Of a stretch of 55,500 bases of DNA, positions 1 to 11,603 are shown piece after piece; the stretch's first letter is position 1, and each line of letters starts with the position of its first letter. The stretch covers positions 1 through 55,500 of the forward strand of contig JAFUCL010000077.1 of assembly GCA_017459725.1 (NCBI GenBank), given 5' to 3'. The position numbers and the translations under genes are program-made. This DNA is from Solobacterium sp. (GTDB lineage: Bacteria; Bacillota_I; Bacilli_A; Erysipelotrichales; Erysipelotrichaceae). The notes beneath the pieces are model-generated. The model was not told the DNA's origin and ran no database searches. It saw only the letters and a list, made by a program, of their open reading frames with translations.

Positions 1-14
1 TGATAGTTTTGATG

Positions 15-41
15 AGGTGCTTCTTTCTACAAGAAGCACCT
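15..41. repeat. Perfect 11-bp inverted repeat (hairpin)
   Basis: AGGTGCTTCTT and its exact complement AAGAAGCACCT are separated by a 5-nt loop. There is no T run directly after it; a strong terminator follows 6 nt downstream. It may belong to the 3' untranslated end of a gene lying left of the window, or to a mobile-element end. The sequence does not decide which. Confidence 0.6.
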
Positions 42-47
42 GTCCAT

Positions 48-73
48 CCACCCGCCAAGCGGGTGGTTTTTTT
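48..73 (+). terminator. Rho-independent terminator
   Basis: CCACCCGC, loop CAA, GCGGGTGG, then seven T. This is a compact, very stable intrinsic terminator for rightward transcription entering from outside the window. Confidence 0.8.
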
Positions 74-142
74 GTTTCGCACACTTTTCTTCCTGCTTCT
101 TTTCTACAGTCCTTTTGTGCTCAACAGTCCACTAGGACGAAG

Positions 143-170
143 AAAAAGCGCTTATCCGGAGATAAACGCT
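143..170 (-). terminator. Terminator of the broken aldo/keto reductase gene
   Basis: On the minus strand AGCGTTTATC, loop TCCG, GATAAGCGCT, then five T. The 10-bp stem has one G-U pair. It lies 8 bp after the stop of the aldo/keto reductase remnant, so it is that gene's original terminator. Confidence 0.75.
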
Positions 171-177
171 CTGTCTG

Positions 178-510
178 TTACCGTTCGAACTGCGGGCGCC
201 AGGAGGCAAAGCCGGCAAGTGCTTCATCTGTTCTGGTGTAATAGCGGACACCTTTGTTCAGCTTTGCAATCTCTGCCATTTCCTCATCAGTCAGTCTGAA
301 ATCCATGATATCCAGATTATCTCTGATGTGGTCGATATTCTTACTGCCGGGGATCACCGCAAAGCCCATCTGTGTATGCCAGCGGAGAATAATCTGTGCG
401 CTGCTCTTGCCGTATTTCTCAGCGAGTTTGGCGAAGACCGGTTCATTGATCAGTGATCGATCACCGTGCCCGAGCGGATACCATGACATAAGCCTGATAC
501 CGTATGATTC
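178..510 (-). pseudogene. Aldo/keto reductase remnant (C-terminal part only)
   Basis: The reading frame carries about 110 residues of a typical aldo/keto reductase C-terminus: the segment SWYPLGHGDR, the NADPH-site segment VIPGSKNIDHIRDN (IPGSKN is the classic cofactor loop), and the LTDEEMAEI tail helix. A full-length member has about 280 residues, so the catalytic Asp/Tyr/Lys/His half is missing. Upstream of about position 510 the frame runs into unrelated sequence that is coding on the other strand (tail at 511-625). No ribosome-binding site precedes the first in-frame Met at 555. I read this as a gene truncated by deletion, with its terminator still intact. The exact junction is uncertain by some 15 bp. 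Confidence 0.75.
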
Positions 511-625
511 CGATCTCTCGGTTCCCTGTGTTCTCTGCACGCATGCCGGTGACACCGGACGTTCCGTAAGAAGACTTGCGGAAATGCTGACGGAGTTCTA
601 CCGGCAGGACGGACTGATGCTCTGA
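511..625 (+). pseudogene. C-terminal tail of an unidentified gene, fused to the reductase remnant
   Basis: Frame ending at the stop at 623-625 encodes a tail containing VPCVLCTHAGDTGRSV and a final amphipathic helix with RRLAEMLTEFYRQ. This looks like the end of a globular protein, possibly the effector domain of a LysR-type regulator, but there is too little to be sure. It runs tail-outward from the reductase remnant. The pair would arise if the 5' halves of two divergent genes and their shared promoter region were lost. Confidence 0.4.
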
Positions 626-630
626 ATACT

Positions 631-662
631 GAAAAGACCTGCCGGAGAGTACCGGCAGGTCT
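631..662 (-). terminator. Terminator of the Fe-S aldo/keto reductase gene
   Basis: Minus strand AGACCTGCCGG, 6-nt loop, CCGGCAGGTCT, then TTT. The 11-bp stem is perfect. It lies 15 bp after the stop at 677 and may also end rightward transcription of the 511-625 fragment. Confidence 0.8.
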
Positions 663-676
663 GATGCTTATACAGA

Positions 677-1798
677 TTATTCAAATACTTCAGCAGCTTC
701 CTCTAGCCATTTCGTAACTTCGATTCTCTGCGGGCAGGCTCCTTCACACTGCATGCAGTGAATACAGTCAGAGGCTTTTGCTCCGGAACGGGTTACGGTT
801 CCGTTATAGCGCCCTTTGGCCTGTTCCGTCTGTCCGTAGATCAGATGCATATTCAGTGCTGTAAAGATATCCGGAATCTGGATTCCCATCGGGCAGCCCT
901 TTACACAGTAACGGCAGCCTGTGCAGGGAACCTGACGGATTGCGTTCAGTGTTTCCTGTACTTTAAGCAGCAGTTTCTGCTCATCTTCAGACAGCGGTTT
1001 GAAATCCTTCATATAGGACAGATTGTCTTCCATTTGCGCAATATTCGACATACCGCTGAGCACTGACATGATTCCGTCAAGACTTGCAACATAGCGGATT
1101 GCCCAGGAAGCAATTGACATTTCAGGATCAGCAGCTTTCAGCAGATCCTGCACTGCCTGCGGAGGATTTGCAAGTGTTCCTCCCTTGACCGGTTCCATAA
1201 CCACAATCGGTTTATTGTATTTACGGCAGATATCATAATTGGCATGTGAAGTAACGGCGGGATTCTCCCAGTCTGCATAGTTGATCTGCAGCTGCACAAA
1301 CTCAACTTCAGGATGTTCCTGCAGAAGTGTTTCCAACAGAGCCGGTGAACCGTGGAAAGAGAATCCGATATGTTTGACCAATCCTTTTTCCTTCAGTTCC
1401 TTCGCATATTCCCAAATACCCTGTTCTGCATATACCTGGTAATTATTATCCTGAATGGCATGCAGGAGATAGAAGTCAAAATACTGTGCGCCGGTGCGTT
1501 CCAGGCTTGTGTAAATCTGCTTCTTTGAAGTCTCTTCATCCGGGCTGTTCAGCCAGGCGTTCAGTTTGGTCGCCAGTGTGTAGGACTCTCTTGGATATCT
1601 CTTTACCAGTGCTTCACGAATGGCATCTTCGGATCCCTGATATACAAATGCTGTATCGAAGTACGTCATTCCTGCTGCCATGAACATGTCAACCATTTTA
1701 CTGGTCTGTTCAACATCAATAGAACCGTTTTCCCTCTTCGGCAGACGCATGAGACCAAAACCAAGTTTCTTCATTTCTCTTCCGAAATATTCTGTCAT
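677..1798 (-). CDS. Aldo/keto reductase with C-terminal 4Fe-4S domain
   Basis: This 373-residue protein belongs to the COG1453-type aldo/keto reductases that carry a bacterial ferredoxin domain. The TIM-barrel part (about 1-270) shows the catalytic set: Asp in FDTAFVY with its Tyr, Lys in ATKLNAW and His in LLHAI. Two clusters, CTGCRYCVKGCP (about 292-303) and CIHCMQCEGACP (about 345-356), bind two 4Fe-4S clusters, so electrons may come from ferredoxin-like carriers. It is probably a cytoplasmic oxidoreductase of anaerobic metabolism with unknown substrate. The ATG start has GGAGGAG 5 nt upstream. It lies 62 bp downstream of the MFS gene on the same strand and may be co-transcribed with it. 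Confidence 0.88.
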   Translation of the reverse strand: MTEYFGREMKKLGFGLMRLPKRENGSIDVEQTSKMVDMFMAAGMTYFDTAFVYQGSEDAIREALVKRYPRESYTLATKLNAWLNSPDEETSKKQIYTSLERTGAQYFDFYLLHAIQDNNYQVYAEQGIWEYAKELKEKGLVKHIGFSFHGSPALLETLLQEHPEVEFVQLQINYADWENPAVTSHANYDICRKYNKPIVVMEPVKGGTLANPPQAVQDLLKAADPEMSIASWAIRYVASLDGIMSVLSGMSNIAQMEDNLSYMKDFKPLSEDEQKLLLKVQETLNAIRQVPCTGCRYCVKGCPMGIQIPDIFTALNMHLIYGQTEQAKGRYNGTVTRSGAKASDCIHCMQCEGACPQRIEVTKWLEEAAEVFE

Positions 1799-1860
1799 AA
1801 ATGCTCCTCCTGCTGAAATATTAACGGTTCTAAAAAAAGCATGTCAATTTCAAGTTTACT

Positions 1861-3063
1861 TTAAGCTTCCTGTTTTATCGCTTTGTAATTCCTCCGGTAA
1901 ATCACACCTATAAGTGTTGAAATCAGGAAAGCTGCAAAGGCAAGAATGAACGGCAGCATAACATTGGTCTTGTAGATAAGACCGGCAAACAGTGCTCCGA
2001 AGATACCGCCCAGGGAATTCATTGACTGGTAGAAACCCATGACCTGATTGCTGGTTTCCTTGGAGGCATGTCCGGCAGCCATTGACTGCAGCAGCGGCAG
2101 ACGCAGACTCATCACACTGCTGTATACGATATATACGGCAATGAATACGGCCTGGCTGCGGTTGATCAGCACAAGACCGATCAGTGCCGTGCAGGCAGTG
2201 AGGATATACAGGAATGTACGGTTGATATCCGTTTTCTTCTGCAGGTACATACTGACCGTGAAGTTCAGCGTCAGTGTTAACACGGCGATAACAGCCTTGA
2301 AGATACCGTTGTATGCCGAAGACATACCGTACTGGTCTTTGATGTAATAGTTGAAGCACTGTTCGTATGAATTCTGACCGATGGCGGAAATTGCCACAAT
2401 CACGAAGATCAGCAGCAGCAACGGTGTCATGAACTTATGCGCACCGAGGATTGCCGCAAACGGATTGACATCCTTCACAGCCAGCGCTTTCTCCGGTTTC
2501 GCTTTGTACTGTGTATCATCCTCACACAGCAGATAATATGCAACGCCGGAAGATGCCAGCACAATCACCTGCGCAATGAATGCCGTCATGACGGAAACAA
2601 TACCGAGCATGCCGCCGACAAAGAATCCGCACGCGCCGCCGACACTCTGAATCGTTGTCAGAATAACCAGGTTTCTGCCGCGCAGCTGTCCGTCTGCACC
2701 GCTCAGGTTAATGACGTAATTGGCGATGGCAGTATACACACCGCCGGTGAAGATACCCGCAAACATGCGTCCGCCCACAACTACCGCTTCTGTCTGCGCC
2801 AGTGAGAAGATAATCTGTCCTGAAGCATACCCGATGCAGCATATAAGCATAATCAGCTTGGTCGGCACATATCCGCACAGTTTTCCCCAGAACGGAGAGA
2901 ACAGGAAATTCATTGTCATCATAGCGGCCAGCGCCACCCCGAACATGGAGCTGTCCAGCTGACGTTCAACAATCAGGGTCGGTGTAACCGGATGTGCAAA
3001 ACTGGCAGCCATATTGAAACAGAACGCTACAATAAAGAAATACAGCAGTCTCTTTTTATTCAT
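1861..3063 (-). CDS. MFS-family transporter
   Basis: A 400-residue, very hydrophobic protein with about twelve membrane segments. They start at LLYFFIVAFCFNMAASF, and a cytoplasmic loop around residue 190-210 is charged. The Arg/Gly-rich loop 2-3 motif typical of the major facilitator superfamily is degenerate (SPFWGKLCGYVPTK). The substrate cannot be read from sequence; neighbouring kinase and dehydrogenase genes make a sugar, polyol or sugar acid plausible. The ATG directly abuts the T run of a terminator-like hairpin, and the only Shine-Dalgarno candidate (GGGGG, 5 nt upstream) lies in that hairpin's stem, so translation could be controlled by folding. Confidence 0.85.
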   Translation of the reverse strand: MNKKRLLYFFIVAFCFNMAASFAHPVTPTLIVERQLDSSMFGVALAAMMTMNFLFSPFWGKLCGYVPTKLIMLICCIGYASGQIIFSLAQTEAVVVGGRMFAGIFTGGVYTAIANYVINLSGADGQLRGRNLVILTTIQSVGGACGFFVGGMLGIVSVMTAFIAQVIVLASSGVAYYLLCEDDTQYKAKPEKALAVKDVNPFAAILGAHKFMTPLLLLIFVIVAISAIGQNSYEQCFNYYIKDQYGMSSAYNGIFKAVIAVLTLTLNFTVSMYLQKKTDINRTFLYILTACTALIGLVLINRSQAVFIAVYIVYSSVMSLRLPLLQSMAAGHASKETSNQVMGFYQSMNSLGGIFGALFAGLIYKTNVMLPFILAFAAFLISTLIGVIYRRNYKAIKQEA

Positions 3064-3110
3064 AAAAACCCCCGACTCACAGTAAATATATTACTGCACA
3101 TCGGAGGTTT
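3064..3110 (-). terminator. Terminator-like hairpin that also holds the MFS ribosome-binding site
   Basis: On the minus strand AAACCTCCGA pairs with TCGGGGGTTT (one wobble). The inner arms CAGTAA and TTTACTG extend the helix, and TTTTT follows directly before the MFS ATG. It fits an intrinsic terminator for the acetyltransferase operon. The same 3' arm contains the GGGGG that would bind 16S rRNA for the MFS gene. Confidence 0.65.
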
Positions 3111-3148
3111 CTTTTACGGGATTTATGTCAAAAGGGTACTGAGTTCTG

Positions 3149-3802
3149 TCAATCTGCTTCACTGATAACCGTGCATCCGCCCAGTATTTCAGGCATATGA
3201 CGGATACTGTCCGCATCGCCGATTTCCCGGATTACCCTTGCCGGCACCCCTGCCGCAAAGCAGTTGTCCGGTATATCATGGGTCACCACGGAACCTGCAC
3301 CGATGACACAGTTGTTGCCGATGGTCACACCGGGACAGACAACCGTGTTGGCGCCGAACCAGCAGCTGTTCCCGATCTTCACCGGTTTTGCCCAGCACAG
3401 TCTGGCATGTTCGCCTTTCTCATTGAGCACCGTTTTGCCGTTGCGCTCATCCGCAATCATCGGATGCATCGGGGTTACGATTGTCACATTCGGTCCGAAG
3501 TTGACGTCATTGCCGATCGTTACTTCCGCATCATCCTGGATCGTCAGATTGAAGTTGGCAAAGAAGCGGTCACCGATTCTTGTGTGATTGCCGTAGTGGA
3601 TGGCAATCGGTCCCTGTATGCGTACATTGGCGCCGAGCTCCGCAAAAATCTCATGCAGAATCTCCGTACGCTTTTCGGTTTCATCCTCATGGGTCATGTT
3701 GTAATCCACATTGAGGTTATGTGTCTTCAGCTTCATCGCTGCCAGTTCGGGATCTCCCGGGGAAAACAGCAGCCCGTTTTTGATCTTATCTTCTTCTCTC
3801 AT
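3149..3802 (-). CDS. Sugar O-acetyltransferase (maltose/galactoside acetyltransferase type)
   Basis: A 217-residue member of the LacA/NodL/Maa family, which moves acetyl from acetyl-CoA to a sugar hydroxyl. The N-terminal helical region (about 1-60) is followed by left-handed beta-helix hexapeptide repeats (for example IHYGNHTRIGDRFFANFN and ITIGNNCVIGAGSV). The catalytic His lies in the VTPMHP segment. The ATG overlaps the stop of the upstream PfkB kinase gene by 4 bp (ATGA), so the two are translationally coupled. Such enzymes are often detoxifying side enzymes of sugar operons. Length is slightly over the usual 185-205 because of a C-terminal extension after DIPDNCFAAGVPARVI. Confidence 0.88.
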   Translation of the reverse strand: MREEDKIKNGLLFSPGDPELAAMKLKTHNLNVDYNMTHEDETEKRTEILHEIFAELGANVRIQGPIAIHYGNHTRIGDRFFANFNLTIQDDAEVTIGNDVNFGPNVTIVTPMHPMIADERNGKTVLNEKGEHARLCWAKPVKIGNSCWFGANTVVCPGVTIGNNCVIGAGSVVTHDIPDNCFAAGVPARVIREIGDADSIRHMPEILGGCTVISEAD

Positions 3803-4692
3803 TGTTCACTCATGAACTCCTTAACTTCCTGCATGGAGGGAATGGATGATGCCGCCCCGCTCCTGGTAATAGCAATGGTCGCTGCCGCTGTAGCAGTCTT
3901 TCCGGCTTCCAGGGCATCTTCACCGCACATTCTGCTCATCAGATAATACCCGACATAGGTATCGCCTGCCCCGGTTGTATCTACTGCTTCTGCCGGCAAA
4001 GCCTTGATCATATGATTGAGACCGTTTGAATGAATCATGGAACCCTGATCCCCCTGCGTTATGATCAGCTCCACACCCGGACAGCGCTGTCTGAGTGACT
4101 TGATCATCAGCATCGGTATACGCTCACCGGTCAGCATCATGCCTTCCAGTTCATTCATAAACAGCCAGGTAACATGTTCCAAAGGATATTCTTTCACAGA
4201 AGCATCAGCCGGTGCCGCATTGAAGGCAATCCGGAAACCGCGTCCATATGCCTCCTCAATGATTTCAGCTGTCAGGTTTGTCTCATTCTGCAGCAATACG
4301 ACATCTTCCTGCGGATCGCATTTGTCCAGCCATGAACGCACAAGATCCATGGTCAGTGTCTCGTTGGCACCCGGATACAGGATGATGCTGTTGTCACCGG
4401 ACTGATTGACCTGGATAAAAGCATGTCCGCTTTTCTCCGGACCTTCCTGCACGCATGTTGTATCCACACCGGTGCCTTCCAGTATTTCCTTCAGCATAAG
4501 TCCGTCCATGCCGATGACTCCTGCATGCATGACTTCCATGCCGGCTCTGCGCAAAGCAATGGACTGGTTGAGACCTTTGCCGCCGCAGATCACCTTCATA
4601 CTCTCTGCACGCTTGGTTTCCCCGCGCTTCACCAGGCTGTCGACGCTGAAGACATAATCAATATTCAGTGAACCGATATTCAATACTTTCAT
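3799..4692 (-). CDS. PfkB-family carbohydrate kinase (ribokinase-like)
   Basis: This 297-residue protein has the ribokinase-fold signatures: an N-terminal GSLNIDYVF strand, the substrate loop GGKGLNQSIALRRAG, and the C-terminal ATP/catalytic motif DTTGAGDTYVGYY with the catalytic Asp. It phosphorylates a sugar or sugar-like compound in the cytoplasm; ribose is possible but not shown. I place the start at the ATG at 4692, where AAAGGAG sits 5 nt upstream; an ATG 39 bp further up has no such site. It lies 49 bp behind the Gfo/Idh gene and overlaps the acetyltransferase gene by 4 bp, forming a small sugar operon. Confidence 0.88.
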   Translation of the reverse strand: MKVLNIGSLNIDYVFSVDSLVKRGETKRAESMKVICGGKGLNQSIALRRAGMEVMHAGVIGMDGLMLKEILEGTGVDTTCVQEGPEKSGHAFIQVNQSGDNSIILYPGANETLTMDLVRSWLDKCDPQEDVVLLQNETNLTAEIIEEAYGRGFRIAFNAAPADASVKEYPLEHVTWLFMNELEGMMLTGERIPMLMIKSLRQRCPGVELIITQGDQGSMIHSNGLNHMIKALPAEAVDTTGAGDTYVGYYLMSRMCGEDALEAGKTATAAATIAITRSGAASSIPSMQEVKEFMSEQ

Positions 4693-4741
4693 GATTGCTC
4701 CTTTACGGTGAAAAGCGATGTCTTCCGACACCGCCTTTATA

Positions 4742-5875
4742 TTATTCGAAATTCACAACGATATTCTTTTCCGAAGACTCAAAGCACGCTTCCATCAGAC
4801 GCAGTGCTCTTACGGTCTGCTCGGGTTTGCAGATCTGCTCAGCTTCCCCGTTGCATGCATCAACCAGATTCAGATACAGTTCATTGCGGTTGACAATCAC
4901 CGGCGGACACTTGGTTGTAACTACGGAATCCGAACTGCGGGTAGCCATGGTCTTGGTAAGACCCTCACCGGCAAGAATCGGCTTCAGGTTTTCATCCTCA
5001 AACTTCTTCAGGATGGACATACTGCCGTCCATATCCGACCAGTCCTTGATGGTAACGGTTCCCTTTTCACCGCACATATACCAGAGCGGAAGCTTTTCGA
5101 AATTCCATGTACCGACTTCGACATGCCATTCCGGACCGTTCTCAAATGTAAAGACAGCCGTAAAACCGTCATCGCATTCATCATGTGTCGCATACCGCAT
5201 CCGGCAGTAAACACTCTTCAGTTTGCGCGGTTTCATCATATCCAGCATACGGTCAAGCAGATGAATGCCCCAGTCATACATCATACCGCCGCCGCGTGCT
5301 TTCTCATGTCTCCAGTCACCCGGAATACCGTTGGAGCCGTGTACTCTGGATTCAATGTCAAAGACCTCTCCGATCAGACCCTGATCAAAGACATTCTTCA
5401 GCATGATATAGTCATAGTCCCACCGGCGGTTCTGTCTCGGATAGAACACTTTGCCTGTCTCTTTGGATACTTCAATGACATCCAGCAGATCCTGCGATGA
5501 CAGCATTGCCGGCTTTTCGCAGAGAACATGTTTGCCTGCCCGCATTGCCCGGATGGAGTATTCCTTGTGCAGATCATTCGGCAGGGCAATCAGAACAATA
5601 TCGCAGTCCGGATCTGCCAGTACTTCTTCATAGCTTTCATAGCACTTGAAACCATGGGACTGTGCCCAGGCAACTCTGGCCGGATCAATATCATAGATAC
5701 CCGCAAGTTCAAGCTTACCGTCCAGCGGCGTTACTTCAACCTGTCCCTGGTACGCTGCTCTGTAAACCGTAATACCGGCATCTTCCGCATACGCACCCAT
5801 TCCTGTAATAGCACAGACATGTCCTGTTCCCATGCCTCCGCATCCGACTACGGCAATCTTAAGAGGTAGTTTCAT
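4742..5875 (-). CDS. Gfo/Idh/MocA-family oxidoreductase
   Basis: 377 residues. The N-terminal Rossmann fold begins IAVVGCGGMGTGHV for NAD(P) binding. The signature EKP appears in HVLCEKPAM (about 118-126), and the conserved YDWGIHLLDRML segment supplies the catalytic Asp/His pair of the family. The C-terminal half is the usual open-faced beta sheet. Members oxidise or reduce a hydroxyl on sugars, inositols or sugar acids. ATG start with AAAGGAG 5 nt upstream. It is the first gene of the leftward sugar cluster; I do not see a convincing -35/-10 pair in the 233-bp gap upstream. Confidence 0.88.
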   Translation of the reverse strand: MKLPLKIAVVGCGGMGTGHVCAITGMGAYAEDAGITVYRAAYQGQVEVTPLDGKLELAGIYDIDPARVAWAQSHGFKCYESYEEVLADPDCDIVLIALPNDLHKEYSIRAMRAGKHVLCEKPAMLSSQDLLDVIEVSKETGKVFYPRQNRRWDYDYIMLKNVFDQGLIGEVFDIESRVHGSNGIPGDWRHEKARGGGMMYDWGIHLLDRMLDMMKPRKLKSVYCRMRYATHDECDDGFTAVFTFENGPEWHVEVGTWNFEKLPLWYMCGEKGTVTIKDWSDMDGSMSILKKFEDENLKPILAGEGLTKTMATRSSDSVVTTKCPPVIVNRNELYLNLVDACNGEAEQICKPEQTVRALRLMEACFESSEKNIVVNFE

Positions 5876-6080
5876 GATGTCTCCTTTCGTCTGACCATGC
5901 GCAAAGAGAGCGTATATAACGTCCCGCGAATGATCCTATTCTGTCATGCGGTTTCCCGCTGTTCTTATTTTCTGCATTCATTCTAACATTGTTAACGGGT
6001 ACGGAAAGGGGCATCCCGCAAATACTCAAGATTCATGTAATATTCGGCAAGATAAACGAAAAAAGTCATCCCGCATATAA

Positions 6081-6104
6081 GAAAATGCCCCTTTTACGGG
6101 GCGT
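6081..6104 (-). terminator. Terminator of the ATP synthase operon
   Basis: Minus strand GCCCC, loop GTAAAA, GGGGC, followed by ATTTTC. It is placed just after the atpC stop at 6109. Confidence 0.75.
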
Positions 6105-6108
6105 ATGG

Positions 6109-7916
<1,808 letters not shown>

Positions 7917-8768
7917 CTACACAGCGCTGGAACCACCGACAATTTCGGTAATTTCCTGTGTGATCGATGCCTGACGTGCTTTGTTGAACTCGAGCAGCAG
8001 GTTTGCGCTGAGTTCGTCGGCGTTGTCAGTTGCAGTTTTCATTGCCATTCTGCGGCTTCCCTGTTCACTGGTTGTGGATTCCATCCAGTCCGCATATGCG
8101 ACATTCGCAGCCATCTGCGGAATCAGCTGATTCAGGATGGTATCCGCATCCGGTTCAAACAGTGTTTCAACATGGAATGTCTCTTTATCAGACGGGTTTT
8201 CTTCCACCGGAGCCGGCAGAATCGTTTCAATGGCAGGTTCAAATGTCATCGTATTGACAAACTTTGTGTACAGCAGCTGCACATTCCCGATTTCGTCATT
8301 CAGATATTTCTGAACACCCAGCTCCACAAAATCTTCCAGTATAAACTCATTCATCGCATCAGAGGAGTACGGGCCTTCCTGTATCAGGTTGAAACCCTCT
8401 TCCTTAAAGGTTCTGTACAGCGATGTGCCGATCACAATGGTCGGATCCGTTTTGTTCAGCTGTTTTCTGGCAAACTTGAGAACATTCTGGTTGTAGCTGC
8501 CGCACAGTCCAAGATCACTGCAGAAAATGATCGTCATCCGGTGCGGGTTGTCCCGCTGCGTGATGAAGACACTTTCCGCATTCGGATTTCTGGCTACGAT
8601 TTCGTCTACGGTATCCTGCAGTCTCTGCGCATACAGACGGTTCGCTTCCATCCGGTTTCTTTGTTTAAATAACTTCGCGTTGGCAATCATTTCCATCGCT
8701 TTGGTAATCTTCCGCGTGGAATTGACGGATCTGATCCGGGAACGCAAAGCCTGTTTGGACTGTGCCAT
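7917..8768 (-). CDS. atpG: ATP synthase gamma subunit (F1 rotor)
   Basis: 283 residues. The N-terminal helix (LRSRIRSVNSTRKITKAMEMI) and C-terminal helix (SRRMAMKTATDNADELSANLLLEFNKARQASITQEITEIV) form the coiled-coil shaft. The IIFCSDLGLCGSYNQNV segment is the conserved Rossmann-like core. It turns inside the alpha3beta3 ring and couples the c-ring to catalysis. GGGAG precedes the ATG by 8 nt. Confidence 0.95.
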   Translation of the reverse strand: MAQSKQALRSRIRSVNSTRKITKAMEMIANAKLFKQRNRMEANRLYAQRLQDTVDEIVARNPNAESVFITQRDNPHRMTIIFCSDLGLCGSYNQNVLKFARKQLNKTDPTIVIGTSLYRTFKEEGFNLIQEGPYSSDAMNEFILEDFVELGVQKYLNDEIGNVQLLYTKFVNTMTFEPAIETILPAPVEENPSDKETFHVETLFEPDADTILNQLIPQMAANVAYADWMESTTSEQGSRRMAMKTATDNADELSANLLLEFNKARQASITQEITEIVGGSSAV

Positions 8769-8771
8769 ACA

Positions 8772-10829
<2,058 letters not shown>

Positions 10830-10837
<8 letters not shown>

Positions 10838-11342
10838 TTCCGGTTACTTCCTTTACGAATGCATCAATCGCTTCACGGTCCATGTCTTCATTGCTCTTGT
10901 CACGGATCAGCTTTTCAGCAGCCGTCATAGCAACTTCGACCATTTCCTTCTGCATGGACTGATACATTTCCTGCCGTTCTGCAGCCATCTGTTCCTGCGC
11001 TCTGCGGCGTGCCGCTTCTGCTTCTCTGCCGGCCTGCTGCAGGATTGCCTCTTTTTCCGTCTTGGCTTCCTTTACAGCAGCGCTGACAATTTCCTCAGAC
11101 TTCACAGAGGCATTACTCAGCTGTACAGCAGCCTTTTCGCGGTCGCTGAAAGCGGCTTGTTTTGCCTGCTCACTTTCCGCCAGATCGGACTGCATTTTCT
11201 CTGCGCGTTTTCCCAGGAAATTCTTGACGGATCCCCACAGGAAATATTTCATGAGCAAAAACAGGACCAATGTACTGCACAGCTGTACCAGCATGGTCAC
11301 CGGGTTCGGGACCAACTGTCCAACAATGTCAACATCAATCAT
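10830..11342 (-). CDS. atpF: ATP synthase b subunit (F0 peripheral stalk)
   Basis: 170 residues. One N-terminal membrane helix (about 12-34, PNPVTMLVQLCSTLVLFLLMKYF) is followed by a long Ala/Glu/Lys/Gln-rich helix that dimerises as a right-handed coiled coil. It holds the alpha3beta3 head still against the rotor. AGGTG precedes the ATG. Length and composition are normal for the family. Confidence 0.93.
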
Positions 11343-11357
11343 TCAGAACACCTGATA

Positions 11358-11588
11358 TTAATAGACGAACATCAGCAGAATGGATACAAGCAGTCCGTAA
11401 ATAGCACAGGTTTCAGAAAGAGCGATACCAAGGATCATTGTGCTGCGGATCCTGGATTCTGCTTCAGGGTTTTTACCGATTGCGTCGCAGGCATGAGCAG
11501 CGACCTCACCTTCGCCTCGGCCGGTCATCATACCGGTCATAACTGCCAGGCCGGCACCGATTGCGATTAAACCTTTGTTGATATCCAT
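11358..11588 (-). CDS. atpE: ATP synthase c subunit, two-carboxylate (probable Na+) type
   Basis: 76 residues, two membrane helices joined by the polar loop GKNPEAESR. The ion-binding carboxylate in helix 2 is Glu59, in SETCAIYGLL. In helix 1 the motif is GRGEGEVAA, so Glu26 sits 33 residues before Glu59, exactly where Na+-type rings have Gln32 relative to Glu65. A carboxylate at this place plus a hydroxyl (Thr60) next to the main Glu is the two-carboxylate pattern described for the Na+-driven Fusobacterium nucleatum ring. I infer Na+ coupling. GGAGGAG lies 6 nt before the ATG. Confidence 0.95.
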   Translation of the reverse strand: MDINKGLIAIGAGLAVMTGMMTGRGEGEVAAHACDAIGKNPEAESRIRSTMILGIALSETCAIYGLLVSILLMFVY

Positions 11589-11603
11589 AAGTTTCTCCTC
11601 CTC

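Noticed and set aside
1..73. CRISPR or tandem-repeat start
   Set aside because: The inverted repeats are two different hairpins, not a repeated unit with spacers.
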